Below, piece by piece: positions 42,395 to 51,388 of a DNA stretch of 64,000 nucleotides (positions are counted from its first letter, which is position 1; each line of letters starts with the position of its first letter). A program made the translations under genes and the position numbers. Source of the DNA: Lentilitoribacter sp039986595. GTDB taxonomy: Bacteria; Pseudomonadota; Alphaproteobacteria; Rhizobiales; Rhizobiaceae. The stretch is from the NCBI GenBank assembly GCA_039986595.1, contig JBDWQJ010000008.1, positions 1-64,000 on the forward strand, written 5' to 3'. The notes under the pieces were generated by a model. The model ran no database searches and had not been told where the DNA came from. It saw nothing but the letters and a program-made list of their open reading frames with translations.

Positions 42395-43339
42395 ATGAAG
42401 CATAAGGATTTTGTTCTATCTACGGTTGAATCTAAGCAAGCTGCAGCGCATAGCGCCGTGGCGGCGTCTTGGTCGAGATCCGTTGAGCAATATGGTCTAG
42501 ACCCGTCTACCAAAAGCAGCAGCATAGTTGTAACGGAGCAAGAACTTTCCCTTCGCCGTGAGGCAAATGATCAATTTCTACAGATTGCCGCACCTAAATT
42601 GGATCGATTATTTGGATTAGTTGGATCATCTGGTTGTGCTGTTTTTCTAACAGACCAAGAAGGTGTTATCTTAGATCAACGCTGCCCAATAGCCGACGTC
42701 AATTCCTTTCAAAACTGGGGCTTAATGTCTGGTGCAGATTGGAGTGAACGCGCTGAGGGAACAAATGGCATCGGCACCTGCATTGCCGAAGACCGAAGCA
42801 TCATAATACACCGCGATCAGCATTTCTTCTCAAAAAATACGGCAATGAGCTGCATTGATACGCCAATTTACGGGCCCGATGGCTTGATCATAGGCGCATT
42901 GAACATCTCATCTGCGCGCGCAGATCAAACGGCGGAAATTAATAAGATGATTGCCGCCATGGTGTCCCAATCAGCCAAACAGATTGAGAGTGATCATTTC
43001 AGAGCCACATTCTCAAATGCGCGCATCACATTACTTGATACGGGTGATTCAGATAAAAACGCATTACTGGCGATTAATAGTGATGATATTGCCATTGGTG
43101 CAACACGCGATGCCCGCCAATTGATCGGCTGGGAAAAAGCGGGCAAATTTACCCCCGCAGCGGCACGCGACATTTTCGGCGGCGACGGCGGTACGCTCAA
43201 AGCATTTGATCGCGCCCAACGCGCTGCAATGGTTCGCGCATTAACCCGTTCAAATGGCAACGTATCAAAAGCCGCGCGGGCATTAAATATTGGCCGTGCG
43301 ACAATGTATCGACGCATGAAACGTTATGGCCTAAGCTAA
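42395..43339 (+). CDS. GAF plus Fis-type HTH regulator lacking the AAA+ domain (AcoR-like)
   Basis: The frame opens at a TTG at 42368; the ATG at 42395 (314 residues) fits relatives better. An AcoR-like N-terminus (SAVAASWSRSVEQYGLDPST) is followed by a GAF domain (about 80-210; LTDQEGVILDQRC, then ERAEGTNGIGTCIAEDRSII). A C-terminal Fis-type HTH follows (about 265-312; FDRAQRAAMVRALTRSNGNV then SKAARALNIGRATMYRRMKR). The sigma-54-activating AAA+ domain that normally lies between them is absent, so it cannot drive sigma-54 open complexes. It may instead be a ligand-sensing repressor or sigma-70 activator. It is divergent from the ABC importer. Confidence 0.82.
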   Translation: MKHKDFVLSTVESKQAAAHSAVAASWSRSVEQYGLDPSTKSSSIVVTEQELSLRREANDQFLQIAAPKLDRLFGLVGSSGCAVFLTDQEGVILDQRCPIADVNSFQNWGLMSGADWSERAEGTNGIGTCIAEDRSIIIHRDQHFFSKNTAMSCIDTPIYGPDGLIIGALNISSARADQTAEINKMIAAMVSQSAKQIESDHFRATFSNARITLLDTGDSDKNALLAINSDDIAIGATRDARQLIGWEKAGKFTPAAARDIFGGDGGTLKAFDRAQRAAMVRALTRSNGNVSKAARALNIGRATMYRRMKRYGLS

Positions 43340-43394
43340 CCTGAACTCACAGCACTTAATCAATTGGCATGAACATCACGTTAGGCCACACAGA

Positions 43395-44216
43395 TCATAT
43401 CAGCTTCATTGCTCGGGCAATCTGCCATAACGCAATGCCAGACGCGGTGGCCACATTTAAACTATCAAGCTGACCGCTCTGCGCAATTTTCGCGGTTTTC
43501 ACTTGTGCCAAAATAGAAGCGGGCAACCCCTCACCTTCTGTGCCCAGAAGTAACAATGTTTTTTGGGTTGGCTTAATATCATCAAGCATCTCTTTACCGT
43601 GAGGTGACAACCCGTAGATTGAATAACCTTTTTCGGTATATTCTGAAATCAACTGCAAAACATCCACATCCAATTCAAATGGCACGGTAAGCGCTGACCC
43701 AACAGATACGCGAACGGCCTTGCGGTACAGCGGATGGCAACAGGTTTTATCAAGGATAATTTTATCAACCCCGAAGGCTGCTGCATTTCGAAAAATCGAA
43801 CCGAGGTTGTCGTGATTTGAAATACCGCATGCTGCCAGCACTAAGCTGTTTTGTTTATCACAAGCATCGATGGCAACGTTTGAATGGTATCGCCCAAGTG
43901 CCAAAATACCGCGATGCATTTCAAAGCCAGCAATTTCATTCATCACGCTTTTATCAGCTGTGTAGATCGGCACGTCACTAACAAGTGTGTGTAAAAGATC
44001 CTGAACACCTTCCAAACGGTTCTGCAAAATGAGAATTTTTAAAATCTCAAATCGATGATCTGAATTTTGCGAATTTATAAGATGCTGAAGAACAACTTTG
44101 CCTTCAGCAATAAATTGACCCTCGCGACGGGTCAGATCACGCTCTTTGATATTGCAAAATTCAGTTATTTGAGGATCGTCAGCTGACGTAATTTTTATAA
44201 TTCGATCGTCAGCCAA
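43395..44216 (-). CDS. TrmH/SpoU-family RNA 2'-O-methyltransferase
   Basis: A 273-residue SPOUT enzyme. An N-terminal substrate-binding domain (about 1-105) is followed by the knotted catalytic domain, with motif 1 ACGISNHDNLGSIFRNAAAF (Asn and Arg conserved), motif 2 LLLGTEGEGLPASIL and motif 3 SGQLDSLNVATASGIALWQI. These match the family acting on rRNA or tRNA ribose, but the exact nucleotide is not predictable. It is followed closely (11 bases upstream on the minus strand) by a small membrane protein gene and is probably co-transcribed with it. Confidence 0.85.
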   Translation of the reverse strand: MADDRIIKITSADDPQITEFCNIKERDLTRREGQFIAEGKVVLQHLINSQNSDHRFEILKILILQNRLEGVQDLLHTLVSDVPIYTADKSVMNEIAGFEMHRGILALGRYHSNVAIDACDKQNSLVLAACGISNHDNLGSIFRNAAAFGVDKIILDKTCCHPLYRKAVRVSVGSALTVPFELDVDVLQLISEYTEKGYSIYGLSPHGKEMLDDIKPTQKTLLLLGTEGEGLPASILAQVKTAKIAQSGQLDSLNVATASGIALWQIARAMKLI

Positions 44217-44226
44217 ATGCGTTTGC

Positions 44227-44610
44227 CTAGTTACGTAGGTTTATGGTGGAGATAATCTCACCATTGCTCAGATCAATGATCAAAATTTGTGAGACACCGT
44301 TTTGATCAACGCCATGAACAGCGCCGCGCGCACCATCCAAATTAAAGCCTTGGATTTGGAAACCTTGCGGCAAAATTACATCCAGATTTTCCACAAAACT
44401 AGAATTGGCAATCGATTGCACCACAGCCGTTTGCGCTTCTTCGTCACCACTTGTGCGTATTTTGTAGACAACAGCAGCCAATACCGCCATAACACCAATA
44501 AACATTACACCCAATGAAACACCCAGCAGACGCACCATTTTACGTCTGACTTTTTCCATTGTTGGATCAAGTGGTTTTTCGTCATTATTATCTATGTCTG
44601 GGTTTTGCAT
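44227..44610 (-). CDS. Small single-span membrane protein
   Basis: A 127-residue protein. A cytoplasmic N-terminus rich in acidic and basic residues is followed by one span, LLGVSLGVMFIGVMAVLAAV at about 28-48. A predicted periplasmic beta domain follows (VILPQGFQIQGFNLDGARGA, then ISQ/ILIIDLSNGEIIS). It has no known domain but is conserved in style with rhizobial proteins next to rluD. The start lies only 12 bases from the TTG of the divergent pseudouridine synthase gene, or 24 from its GTG. Confidence 0.7.
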   Translation of the reverse strand: MQNPDIDNNDEKPLDPTMEKVRRKMVRLLGVSLGVMFIGVMAVLAAVVYKIRTSGDEEAQTAVVQSIANSSFVENLDVILPQGFQIQGFNLDGARGAVHGVDQNGVSQILIIDLSNGEIISTINLRN

Positions 44611-44634
44611 TAGAAAGCCTATTTGGAACGAGTT

Positions 44635-45672
44635 GTGACACGCGAGATATCCTTTAACGAAGCTGAAGCCAATTTGAAAGCTTTCATTACTGAAGAAGGC
44701 GATTCAGGCCGCTTAGACGCTTGGCTTGCGCAAAAAATGGCACCAGATTATTCGCGTAGCCGTATTAAAGCTTTCATTGAAGCTGGTGCTGTATCTATAA
44801 ATGATACGGTGACAACTGAACCAAAGAAGAAGATCACACCGGATATGGACATCAAGGTCATATTGCCGGCAATCGTGGATGCAGAACCCCAAGCTGAAAA
44901 CATTAATCTGGACATCATATTTGAAGATGAACATCTCATTGTGATCAACAAGCCGATTGGATTGGTGGTCCATCCTGGTGCGGGTAATACATCTGGAACA
45001 CTCGTCAACGCACTGTTATATCATTGTGGCGCGTCACTGTCAGGAATTGGCGGTGTTAAACGACCAGGAATAGTGCATCGCTTAGATAAAGATACAAGTG
45101 GGGTCATGGTTGTCGCAAAACATGATATTGCCCATCGGCACCTATCAGAACAGTTTGCTGATCACGGACGCACAGGCGAGTTAGAACGGGCATATCTGGC
45201 ACTAGTCTGGGGCGCACCTGAGCAAAAGAAATCGAAAATTACAACTTTTCTTGGAAGATCAAATGATCGCTTAAAACGCGCTGTGTGCTCTGAGCATGCA
45301 CCAGATGCAAAACATGCTGTCACACATTACGTCACCAAACAAAGTTTTGGTGCTCATGAAGGTGTGGATGCCTTTGCATCATTGGTTGAATGCCGGCTAG
45401 AAACCGGTCGCACGCATCAAATCCGAGTACATATGGCTCATATCGGCCACCCCTTGGTGGGTGATCTTACCTATGGCGCTGCATTTAAAACAAAAGCAAA
45501 CAAGTTGCCTGAAAAACAACGCCAAGCAGTCAATTCATTTACACATCAGGCACTACATGCTTATCTCTTGCAGTTTAAACACCCTGTAACGGGTGATATT
45601 ATGCGATTTGAAGCTGATTTACCGGACGATTTTTCAGATCTAAGACAGACACTTGAACGTATAGAATTATAA
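44635..45672 (+). CDS. rluD: RluD-family rRNA pseudouridine synthase
   Basis: 345 residues from a GTG at 44635, or 349 from a TTG at 44623. An S4 RNA-binding domain (about 30-90: GRLDAWLAQKMAPDYSRSRI then KAFIEAGAVSIND) is followed by the RluA/RluD catalytic domain, with the catalytic Asp in IVHRLDKDTSGVMVVAKHD (about 150) and VECRLETGRTHQIRVHMAHI near 265. RluD makes pseudouridines in helix 69 of 23S rRNA. The paralogue RluC is an alternative, but the S4 domain and size suit RluD. It precedes rpoH, separated by 164 bases. Confidence 0.88.
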   Translation: MTREISFNEAEANLKAFITEEGDSGRLDAWLAQKMAPDYSRSRIKAFIEAGAVSINDTVTTEPKKKITPDMDIKVILPAIVDAEPQAENINLDIIFEDEHLIVINKPIGLVVHPGAGNTSGTLVNALLYHCGASLSGIGGVKRPGIVHRLDKDTSGVMVVAKHDIAHRHLSEQFADHGRTGELERAYLALVWGAPEQKKSKITTFLGRSNDRLKRAVCSEHAPDAKHAVTHYVTKQSFGAHEGVDAFASLVECRLETGRTHQIRVHMAHIGHPLVGDLTYGAAFKTKANKLPEKQRQAVNSFTHQALHAYLLQFKHPVTGDIMRFEADLPDDFSDLRQTLERIEL

Positions 45673-45735
45673 GAACTTGAATTGACAAATCACGCAAGGC
45701 TCACAAATTCGTGTTTAATCTCTTGTCGTGAAAAG

Positions 45736-45765
45736 CTTGAAACAAGCTTATGCCATAATTAAGTT
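45736..45765 (+). promoter_or_regulatory. Possible sigma-32-type promoter upstream of rpoH
   Basis: CTTGAA followed after 11 bases by CCATAAT resembles the heat-shock promoter pattern (CTTGAA, spacer, CCCCAT-like). It lies about 80 bases before the rpoH ATG. A single match to a loose consensus; weak evidence. Confidence 0.3.
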
Positions 45766-45836
45766 GTATTAAATCGATGCGCAATATGCGGTCGCAACTT
45801 GCCTTAATGGAAGTTGAAACAATAGGAGGGTGCTTT

Positions 45837-46748
45837 ATGGCCCAGAAAACTTTACCATCAATCACATCCGGCAAGGGTGGATTGGATCGTTATCTTGCTG
45901 AGATCAGGCGTTTTCCAATGCTTGAACCACAAGAAGAATATATGCTTGCAAAACGTTATGAAGAGCACGATGACCGCGATGCGGCTCAGCGCCTTGTAAC
46001 GTCTCACCTACGATTAGTTGCTAAAATTGCAATGGGATATCGCGGCTACGGCTTGCCGATTGGCGAAGTTGTGTCCGAAGGTAACGTTGGTTTGATGCAA
46101 GCTGTTAAGAAATTTGACCCAGAACGCGGTTTCCGACTTGCAACATATGCAATGTGGTGGATCAAAGCATCCATTCAGGAATATATCCTAAGATCTTGGT
46201 CGCTTGTCAAAATGGGTACGACAGCAAACCAAAAGCGTTTGTTCTTTAACCTTCGCAAAATCAAAGGCCGCATTCAGGCAATTGATGAAAATGATCTTAC
46301 ACCTGATCAGGTAGATCATATTGCAACACAGCTTCAGGTTCCTGAAAAAGACGTTATTTCTATGAACCAACGTCTAAGTGGTGATGCGTCGCTGAACGCT
46401 CCAATTAAAACGGGCGAAGGTGAAACAGGTCAGTGGCAAGATTGGCTCGTTGATGAAAGCCGCAGCCAGGAAGAAATCCTGGTTGAGCAGGATCAACTTG
46501 AAACACGCCGTGACATGCTCACAACTGCGATTAGCGTTTTGAACGAACGCGAGCAACGCATCTTTAAAGCGCGTCGTCTAAGCGAAGATCCGCTAACACT
46601 TGAAGAGCTTTCAGGTGAGTTTTCCATCTCACGTGAGCGTGTCCGCCAAATTGAAGTGCGTGCGTTTGAAAAAGTGCAAGCAGCAGTTCGTAAAGCTGCA
46701 CTTGAAGCACAGCAAGCTCTTGTAACTGTGGAAACAGAAGACGCTTAA
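45837..46748 (+). CDS. rpoH: RNA polymerase sigma factor RpoH (sigma-32)
   Basis: The frame opens at 45777, but the ATG at 45837 has a near-perfect AGGAGG 8 bases upstream (303 residues). Sigma-70 regions 1.2 and 2 run from LDRYLAEIRRFPMLEPQEEY through VSEGNVGLMQAVKKFDPERG and the -10 reader FRLATYAMWWIKASIQEYIL. The RpoH box VKMGTTANQKRLFFNLRKIK distinguishes heat-shock sigmas. Region 4 ends with GEFSISRERVRQIEVRAFEK. Upstream, CTTGAA (45736-45741) about 11 bases before CCATAAT resembles a sigma-32 promoter, which would imply autoregulation. Confidence 0.95.
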   Translation: MAQKTLPSITSGKGGLDRYLAEIRRFPMLEPQEEYMLAKRYEEHDDRDAAQRLVTSHLRLVAKIAMGYRGYGLPIGEVVSEGNVGLMQAVKKFDPERGFRLATYAMWWIKASIQEYILRSWSLVKMGTTANQKRLFFNLRKIKGRIQAIDENDLTPDQVDHIATQLQVPEKDVISMNQRLSGDASLNAPIKTGEGETGQWQDWLVDESRSQEEILVEQDQLETRRDMLTTAISVLNEREQRIFKARRLSEDPLTLEELSGEFSISRERVRQIEVRAFEKVQAAVRKAALEAQQALVTVETEDA

Positions 46749-46750
46749 AT

Positions 46751-46787
46751 TAAAAATATCATGCACTATTTTCGGTAGTGCATGATA
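46751..46787 (-). terminator. Terminator hairpin that contains the last codons of speB
   Basis: TATCATGCACTA (46757-46768) pairs perfectly with TAGTGCATGATA (46776-46787), loop TTTTCGG. On the minus strand the U-tract (ATTTTTA) follows. The 12-bp stem includes the final codons and the TAG stop of speB. It may also act on rpoH transcripts coming from the other side. Confidence 0.8.
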
Positions 46788-47722
46788 CGCCCAATTGTAT
46801 TCATTAAAATTTGAGCCGCAAGTACCGCGGTTGACCCTGTGTGATCATAATCTGGTGCAACCTCAACCAGGTCTAGCCCAACTATGTCCCCGCGTTGCGC
46901 CAATCCATCCAAAAACTCTAAAATTTCGTAATATAAAAACCCGCCATGACTTGGCGTGCCTGTTCCCGCAGCAATTGATGGATCGAACCCATCAATATCA
47001 ATGGTAACGTAGTATCTCGCACCTTTTGGAATGCGGTCGAGCACACTTTGATGCCCGAGCTGCCTGAACTTTCGAACGGATAAGATATCCGAACCCATTT
47101 CGCGTGCGGCTTCATAACCTTCTTTTGCTGTTGAAGAGACGTTACGAATACCGATTTGGCTTAAACCTGTCACGTAGTCTTTTTCCGCTGCACGGCGCAT
47201 AGGATTACCATGTCCATATTTAACCCCATGTCGTTCATCGACGAAATCAAGATGCGCATCTATTTGCACCAGATGGATGGGCTCTTGATCTGAAAATGCA
47301 TTGATACAAGGAATATTGATGGAATGATCACCACCAAGAACAACAGGAAGTGCGCCAGCATCTAAGATTTTGCGAACTCCATATTCTATGTTTTTGTGAC
47401 TGTTTATCGTATCAGTATGAATGATATCTGCATCACCAAGATCTACGATCTTAACCTCGTCAGCGGGAAGATATGTTACATCATCTTCAAAATCATAGGC
47501 ACCGCCATGACCGAAGGAGAACAAAGTTGATGCTTCTCTTATTGCACGTGGGCCAAACCGAGCACCTGAACGCCACTGAGTGCCAAAATCAAATGGGGCA
47601 CCCAAAACCGCGACATCTGCTTTGATATTGTCCCAGTCATCGACATATTGGTTTTTACCAAAAGTGGAGATACCAACAAATGGTAGGTCAAGCCGACCTT
47701 TTTCATAACCGTGACCTGACAT
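46766..47722 (-). CDS. speB: Agmatinase / guanidinobutyrase-type ureohydrolase
   Basis: A 318-residue binuclear-manganese ureohydrolase. Metal ligands are visible in VLGGDHSINIP (His), LVQIDAHLDFVDE (Asp, His, Asp) and TIDIDGFDPSIAAGTGTPSH (Asp, Asp). The N-terminal FGTQWRSGARFGPRAIREAS is shared by agmatinases. Agmatinase makes putrescine and urea. Related guanidinobutyrase and proclavaminate amidinohydrolase activities cannot be excluded. The terminator hairpin overlaps its last codons. Convergent with rpoH. Confidence 0.87.
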   Translation of the reverse strand: MSGHGYEKGRLDLPFVGISTFGKNQYVDDWDNIKADVAVLGAPFDFGTQWRSGARFGPRAIREASTLFSFGHGGAYDFEDDVTYLPADEVKIVDLGDADIIHTDTINSHKNIEYGVRKILDAGALPVVLGGDHSINIPCINAFSDQEPIHLVQIDAHLDFVDERHGVKYGHGNPMRRAAEKDYVTGLSQIGIRNVSSTAKEGYEAAREMGSDILSVRKFRQLGHQSVLDRIPKGARYYVTIDIDGFDPSIAAGTGTPSHGGFLYYEILEFLDGLAQRGDIVGLDLVEVAPDYDHTGSTAVLAAQILMNTIGRIMHYRK

Positions 47723-47749
47723 ACCTACCCCAATCTTATCAATGTTGTT

Positions 47750-49843
47750 TTATTGAACTGGATTACGTTCCCAAGCAGCGAGCACTTTATCAAAAATCGC
47801 AACGCCGCTCGCACCTTTTTCAAGTGTAATCAATGCTTTACGGCCATTACTATAAGAAATAGGGATATCGATCCAGTTTCTGCGGCTCAATAATTGCAGG
47901 TTCGTTGCGACCACTTCCGGATCATCATTTTCCAAACCCACAACGAAGAATGTTGTATCAATTTTCGCAGAAATCGCAGCCAGCCTATCACCCGGCTGCT
48001 CTTCTGTATTCTTCATCTTAACTTCCGTCACTTGATCAATTTCTCCGCCTTCAAAATCATCTGGAAGAGAGAAATTAATATCAACTAGGTGGCTGACAGG
48101 CAGTGTTTGATCACCATTTAATTTGATAGACATATCAATTGATAGATTACGTTCCGGCACCTGAATTTGAGCGCGGATAAATGGACGCGAAGCTGTTCCA
48201 TCGGATTCAACCTCTTCACTCCAAGTCACCCCACCTTCGTAGCGCGCTTGTTGTTCTAGACCTAAGCTTGTTTCGTAAAACAACATCTTTTCGATCGTAG
48301 GCGCACCATCTGTCACAGGCTCCGTTTGCTGTGCAGGTTCGGTTGCTGTGCCATCACCGGACAGTTCTGCAACAGAGCGACCTTCTTCACCTGGAAGACC
48401 ATTGATAACCTCAGGTGACGGTCCAACATCTTCTTCCGTGCCATCAACGTTTAATCGCTGGGTAAATTTCTCCGCATCTCCGGCTGGGCCTGTTTCGCTT
48501 GTGGCCGGTGTGGTTTCTTCAACCTTTGTAACGACTTCACGCTCTTCGGGCGCATCTGCATCACTTGCGCTTTCATCAGCTTCAGAGGGGGCATCGGTAA
48601 CTTCTACAACTTGCGTTCCATCGCTACTAAAACTACCAACACCGTAACGCCACAAACCATATGCTGATCCAGCAAGGACCAACAAGATAGCTGCAACAAT
48701 CATAACAATTGGCGATTTTTTGCGTTTGGGTTCAGGAGCCTCTGGCAAAGCCTCTGCACCAAATCCAAAGGCGGCATCATGATCTGGAAAATCAGAATTT
48801 TTATCCGCAGGGTCAGCTTGCAAGCTAGACTTAATCTCGCCAACAGCCTGATCAATAATGCTGTCATCAGTTAAAAACGATGAATCAGCTTTCGGCATTT
48901 CTTTACCGGATTGGCCAGCATCTATCTTAGATGTTACATCGCTTACGATTTCAGAAACTTTGTCATCAACAACAGATGCTGTTTCTATGCCGCGATCAAC
49001 TACAGGAATAGTAAGCTCTTCATCAATATCATTGGATACTGACACATCCTCATCAGGAACGACAACATCGTCTAGGACTTCCTGCACAGGCTCTATAGCA
49101 GGTTCTTCTGCAACGGATTCTGTTTCTACAGGTTCTGGCGCCGGTGTTTTAACGTCTTCAACGACAGGCTCTTGCATTGAAGCTGCGTCAGATAGAGATG
49201 CCACCTCTTCTGCAACAACCTTGCTCGGCTCCGGATCAGACACTGGTTTAGGCACTGGTTCAGGCATCGGTTCGACAGGTTTTTCTACTAGCGAAATTTC
49301 TGCGTCTTCTGATTTAGGCTCTACTTCCACAGGCTCGACCTTAGCCGGTGTCGCAACGACAGGTGCTGCAGGAGATATAGGCGCAGGCTCTTCTTTTGGA
49401 GTATCAACCTTCACAGGCTCGGAAAGTTCTTGTTCCTTAGGCGCAACAGGTTCAACAGGTTTTGAAACAACTGGCGCAACTGGTTCAATTGGCTGCGGCG
49501 GTGTTGAAGGAGCCTCCGTACTCGCGGGTGCCGGTGTACTTGCTGGTATTGGCGTGCTTACAGGTTTTGGCGTGCTTACAGGCGTTTGTAAACTTGCGGG
49601 CTTGGCTTCAACACTTGGCTGAGGTACGTTCCCATCAGCGTATCCTGCTTCAATTTCCTTGATCGCATCTTCAACACTTGAAAGCTGACGCTCAAAAATA
49701 GCACTGCTGCTTGAATTGGGCATTGCCTCAAGTTGACGCTGAATGGTCTGACGCGCACGATCATAGACTTTTTGTCTCGCCTCTGGCGTATTGGTCGCCA
49801 GCCCTTCGACAGCTCGTCTGATAACTCCGGTAAAGTCAGCCAT
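47750..49843 (-). CDS. Pro/Glu/Val-rich single-span membrane protein
   Basis: A 697-residue protein. A short helical N-terminal domain (about 1-70, EARQKVYDRARQTIQRQLEA) is followed by about 300 low-complexity residues dominated by Pro, Glu, Val, Ser and Ala. One membrane span follows at about 380-402 (SPIVMIVAAILLVLAGSAYG). After a second disordered stretch comes a folded periplasmic domain (about 545-695; ARYEGGVTWSEEVESDG through DKVLAAWERN). The layout is typical of unnamed rhizobial envelope proteins located beside purA. Function unknown; a periplasm-spanning tether is conceivable. The antisense 254-codon frame is its shadow. Confidence 0.75.
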   Translation of the reverse strand: MADFTGVIRRAVEGLATNTPEARQKVYDRARQTIQRQLEAMPNSSSSAIFERQLSSVEDAIKEIEAGYADGNVPQPSVEAKPASLQTPVSTPKPVSTPIPASTPAPASTEAPSTPPQPIEPVAPVVSKPVEPVAPKEQELSEPVKVDTPKEEPAPISPAAPVVATPAKVEPVEVEPKSEDAEISLVEKPVEPMPEPVPKPVSDPEPSKVVAEEVASLSDAASMQEPVVEDVKTPAPEPVETESVAEEPAIEPVQEVLDDVVVPDEDVSVSNDIDEELTIPVVDRGIETASVVDDKVSEIVSDVTSKIDAGQSGKEMPKADSSFLTDDSIIDQAVGEIKSSLQADPADKNSDFPDHDAAFGFGAEALPEAPEPKRKKSPIVMIVAAILLVLAGSAYGLWRYGVGSFSSDGTQVVEVTDAPSEADESASDADAPEEREVVTKVEETTPATSETGPAGDAEKFTQRLNVDGTEEDVGPSPEVINGLPGEEGRSVAELSGDGTATEPAQQTEPVTDGAPTIEKMLFYETSLGLEQQARYEGGVTWSEEVESDGTASRPFIRAQIQVPERNLSIDMSIKLNGDQTLPVSHLVDINFSLPDDFEGGEIDQVTEVKMKNTEEQPGDRLAAISAKIDTTFFVVGLENDDPEVVATNLQLLSRRNWIDIPISYSNGRKALITLEKGASGVAIFDKVLAAWERNPVQ

Positions 49844-49915
49844 TTCTAACCTCGCAAAAACTTACAATCTGATACTTTTACGGCAAAATTATAACCGTAG
49901 GGATCAAAAAAGACC

Positions 49916-51211
49916 TTAATCTTCAAATGGATCCGTCACAAGTATCGTATCATCCCTTTCAGGACTTGTGGATAACATTGATACAGGCGCTCCAATTAAT
50001 TCTTCAACACGGCGCACATACTTAATCGCTTGCGCAGGAAGATCCGCCCAAGACCGCGCACCAACAGTTGTTTCATTCCAGCCTTCCATGACTTCGTATA
50101 CCGGAACAACCCTTGCCTGAGCACCCTGGCTTGCTGGAAGATAATCAATGCGTTTGCCATCTAATTCGTAACCAACACAAATCTTCAACTCTTTAAAGCC
50201 GTCCAAAACATCAAGCTTTGTTAGCGCAATGCCCGTAATACCATTAACAGCAACAGACTGACGAACAAGTGCTGCATCAAACCAACCACAGCGACGCTGA
50301 CGACCAGTCACTGTTCCAAATTCATGACCACGTTCACCAAGTCTTTGGCCATCATCATCATCAAGCTCAGTTGGGAAAGGTCCCTCGCCTACGCGTGTTG
50401 TATAGGCTTTTGTAATGCCAAGAATGTAGCCAAGCGAACCAGGGCCCATGCCACTACCAGCGGCAGCCTGTCCAGCAACAACATTAGAAGATGTTACAAA
50501 TGGGTATGTGCCGTGGTCGATATCAAGCAAAGTACCTTGCGCGCCTTCAAACAAAATGCGTTCACCAGCTTTACGTTTTTGGTCCAGCAAGAGCCAAACA
50601 GATTCAATAAACGGCAACATCCGGTCACGGATCGCCATTAATTCATCGATAAGCGTATTCACGCCAATTTCGTCTTGTCCAAGACCACGTCGCAAAGCAT
50701 TGTGGTGCGTCAATAAACGTTCAACTTTGGCAGGCAGTGTTTCAGTGTTCACAAGATCCATCATACGAATAGAACGACGGCCAACCTTATCTTCATATGC
50801 TGGGCCAATACCACGACGTGTTGTGCCAATCTTTGTGCCTGTAGATGCAGCATCTTCGCGCAGTCCATCAAGCTCTCTGTGAAGCGAAAGGATTAATGTC
50901 GCGTTATCTGCAATGCGGAGCGTGTCATGCGTGATGATAACACCTTGCTCAGCAAGGCGATCAATTTCGGCAACAAGTGCATGAGGGTCAATCACAACGC
51001 CGTTGCCGATAACAGCCAATTTGCCTTTGCGCACAACACCAGATGGCAGCAACGACAATTTATATGTCACACCATCAATAACCAATGTGTGGCCAGCATT
51101 ATGCCCGCCTTGAAAACGCACAACAACATTGGCGCGTTCTGACAGCCAATCAACAATCTTGCCTTTACCTTCATCGCCCCACTGGGAGCCGACTACCACT
51201 ACATTTGTCAT
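49916..51211 (-). CDS. purA: Adenylosuccinate synthetase
   Basis: It converts IMP, aspartate and GTP to adenylosuccinate. The frame opens at 51265, but the ATG at 51211 with GAGG 5 bases upstream starts the family N-terminus TNVVVVGSQWGDEGKGKIVD (431 residues, usual length). The P-loop is GDEGKGK; catalytic His is in GGHNAGHTLV; other signatures are RGIGPAYEDKVGRRSIRM and GVGEGPFPTEL. Monocistronic, with the serA terminator in its 5' leader. Confidence 0.96.
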   Translation of the reverse strand: MTNVVVVGSQWGDEGKGKIVDWLSERANVVVRFQGGHNAGHTLVIDGVTYKLSLLPSGVVRKGKLAVIGNGVVIDPHALVAEIDRLAEQGVIITHDTLRIADNATLILSLHRELDGLREDAASTGTKIGTTRRGIGPAYEDKVGRRSIRMMDLVNTETLPAKVERLLTHHNALRRGLGQDEIGVNTLIDELMAIRDRMLPFIESVWLLLDQKRKAGERILFEGAQGTLLDIDHGTYPFVTSSNVVAGQAAAGSGMGPGSLGYILGITKAYTTRVGEGPFPTELDDDDGQRLGERGHEFGTVTGRQRRCGWFDAALVRQSVAVNGITGIALTKLDVLDGFKELKICVGYELDGKRIDYLPASQGAQARVVPVYEVMEGWNETTVGARSWADLPAQAIKYVRRVEELIGAPVSMLSTSPERDDTILVTDPFED

Positions 51212-51257
51212 ATGAACCTCATGAAATTTTGGGGACACACCCCAAAGAAATAAACAA

Positions 51258-51285
51258 ACCCGCATCTCTATAAAGAGATGCGGGT
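51258..51285 (-). terminator. Intrinsic terminator downstream of serA
   Basis: A 12-bp stem, ACCCGCATCTCT (51258-51269) with AGAGATGCGGGT (51274-51285), has a 4-base loop and a T-rich tail on the minus strand (TTGTTTATTT). It lies 104 bases beyond the serA stop and in front of purA. Confidence 0.72.
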
Positions 51286-51388
51286 CGAAAATCGAGCCTT
51301 AGCTCAAACTTTATTCATTAAAAACGCTAAATATCCAGTGAAATACTGTCTATTATTCAACCAGTACGGATATCTACCAGTATTTATA

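Noticed and set aside
48858..49622. 254-residue Ser/Thr/Gly-rich + strand frame
   Set aside because: It is exactly antisense to the Pro/Glu/Val-rich part of the membrane protein at 47750-49843. The composition is what reading that repeat backwards gives.
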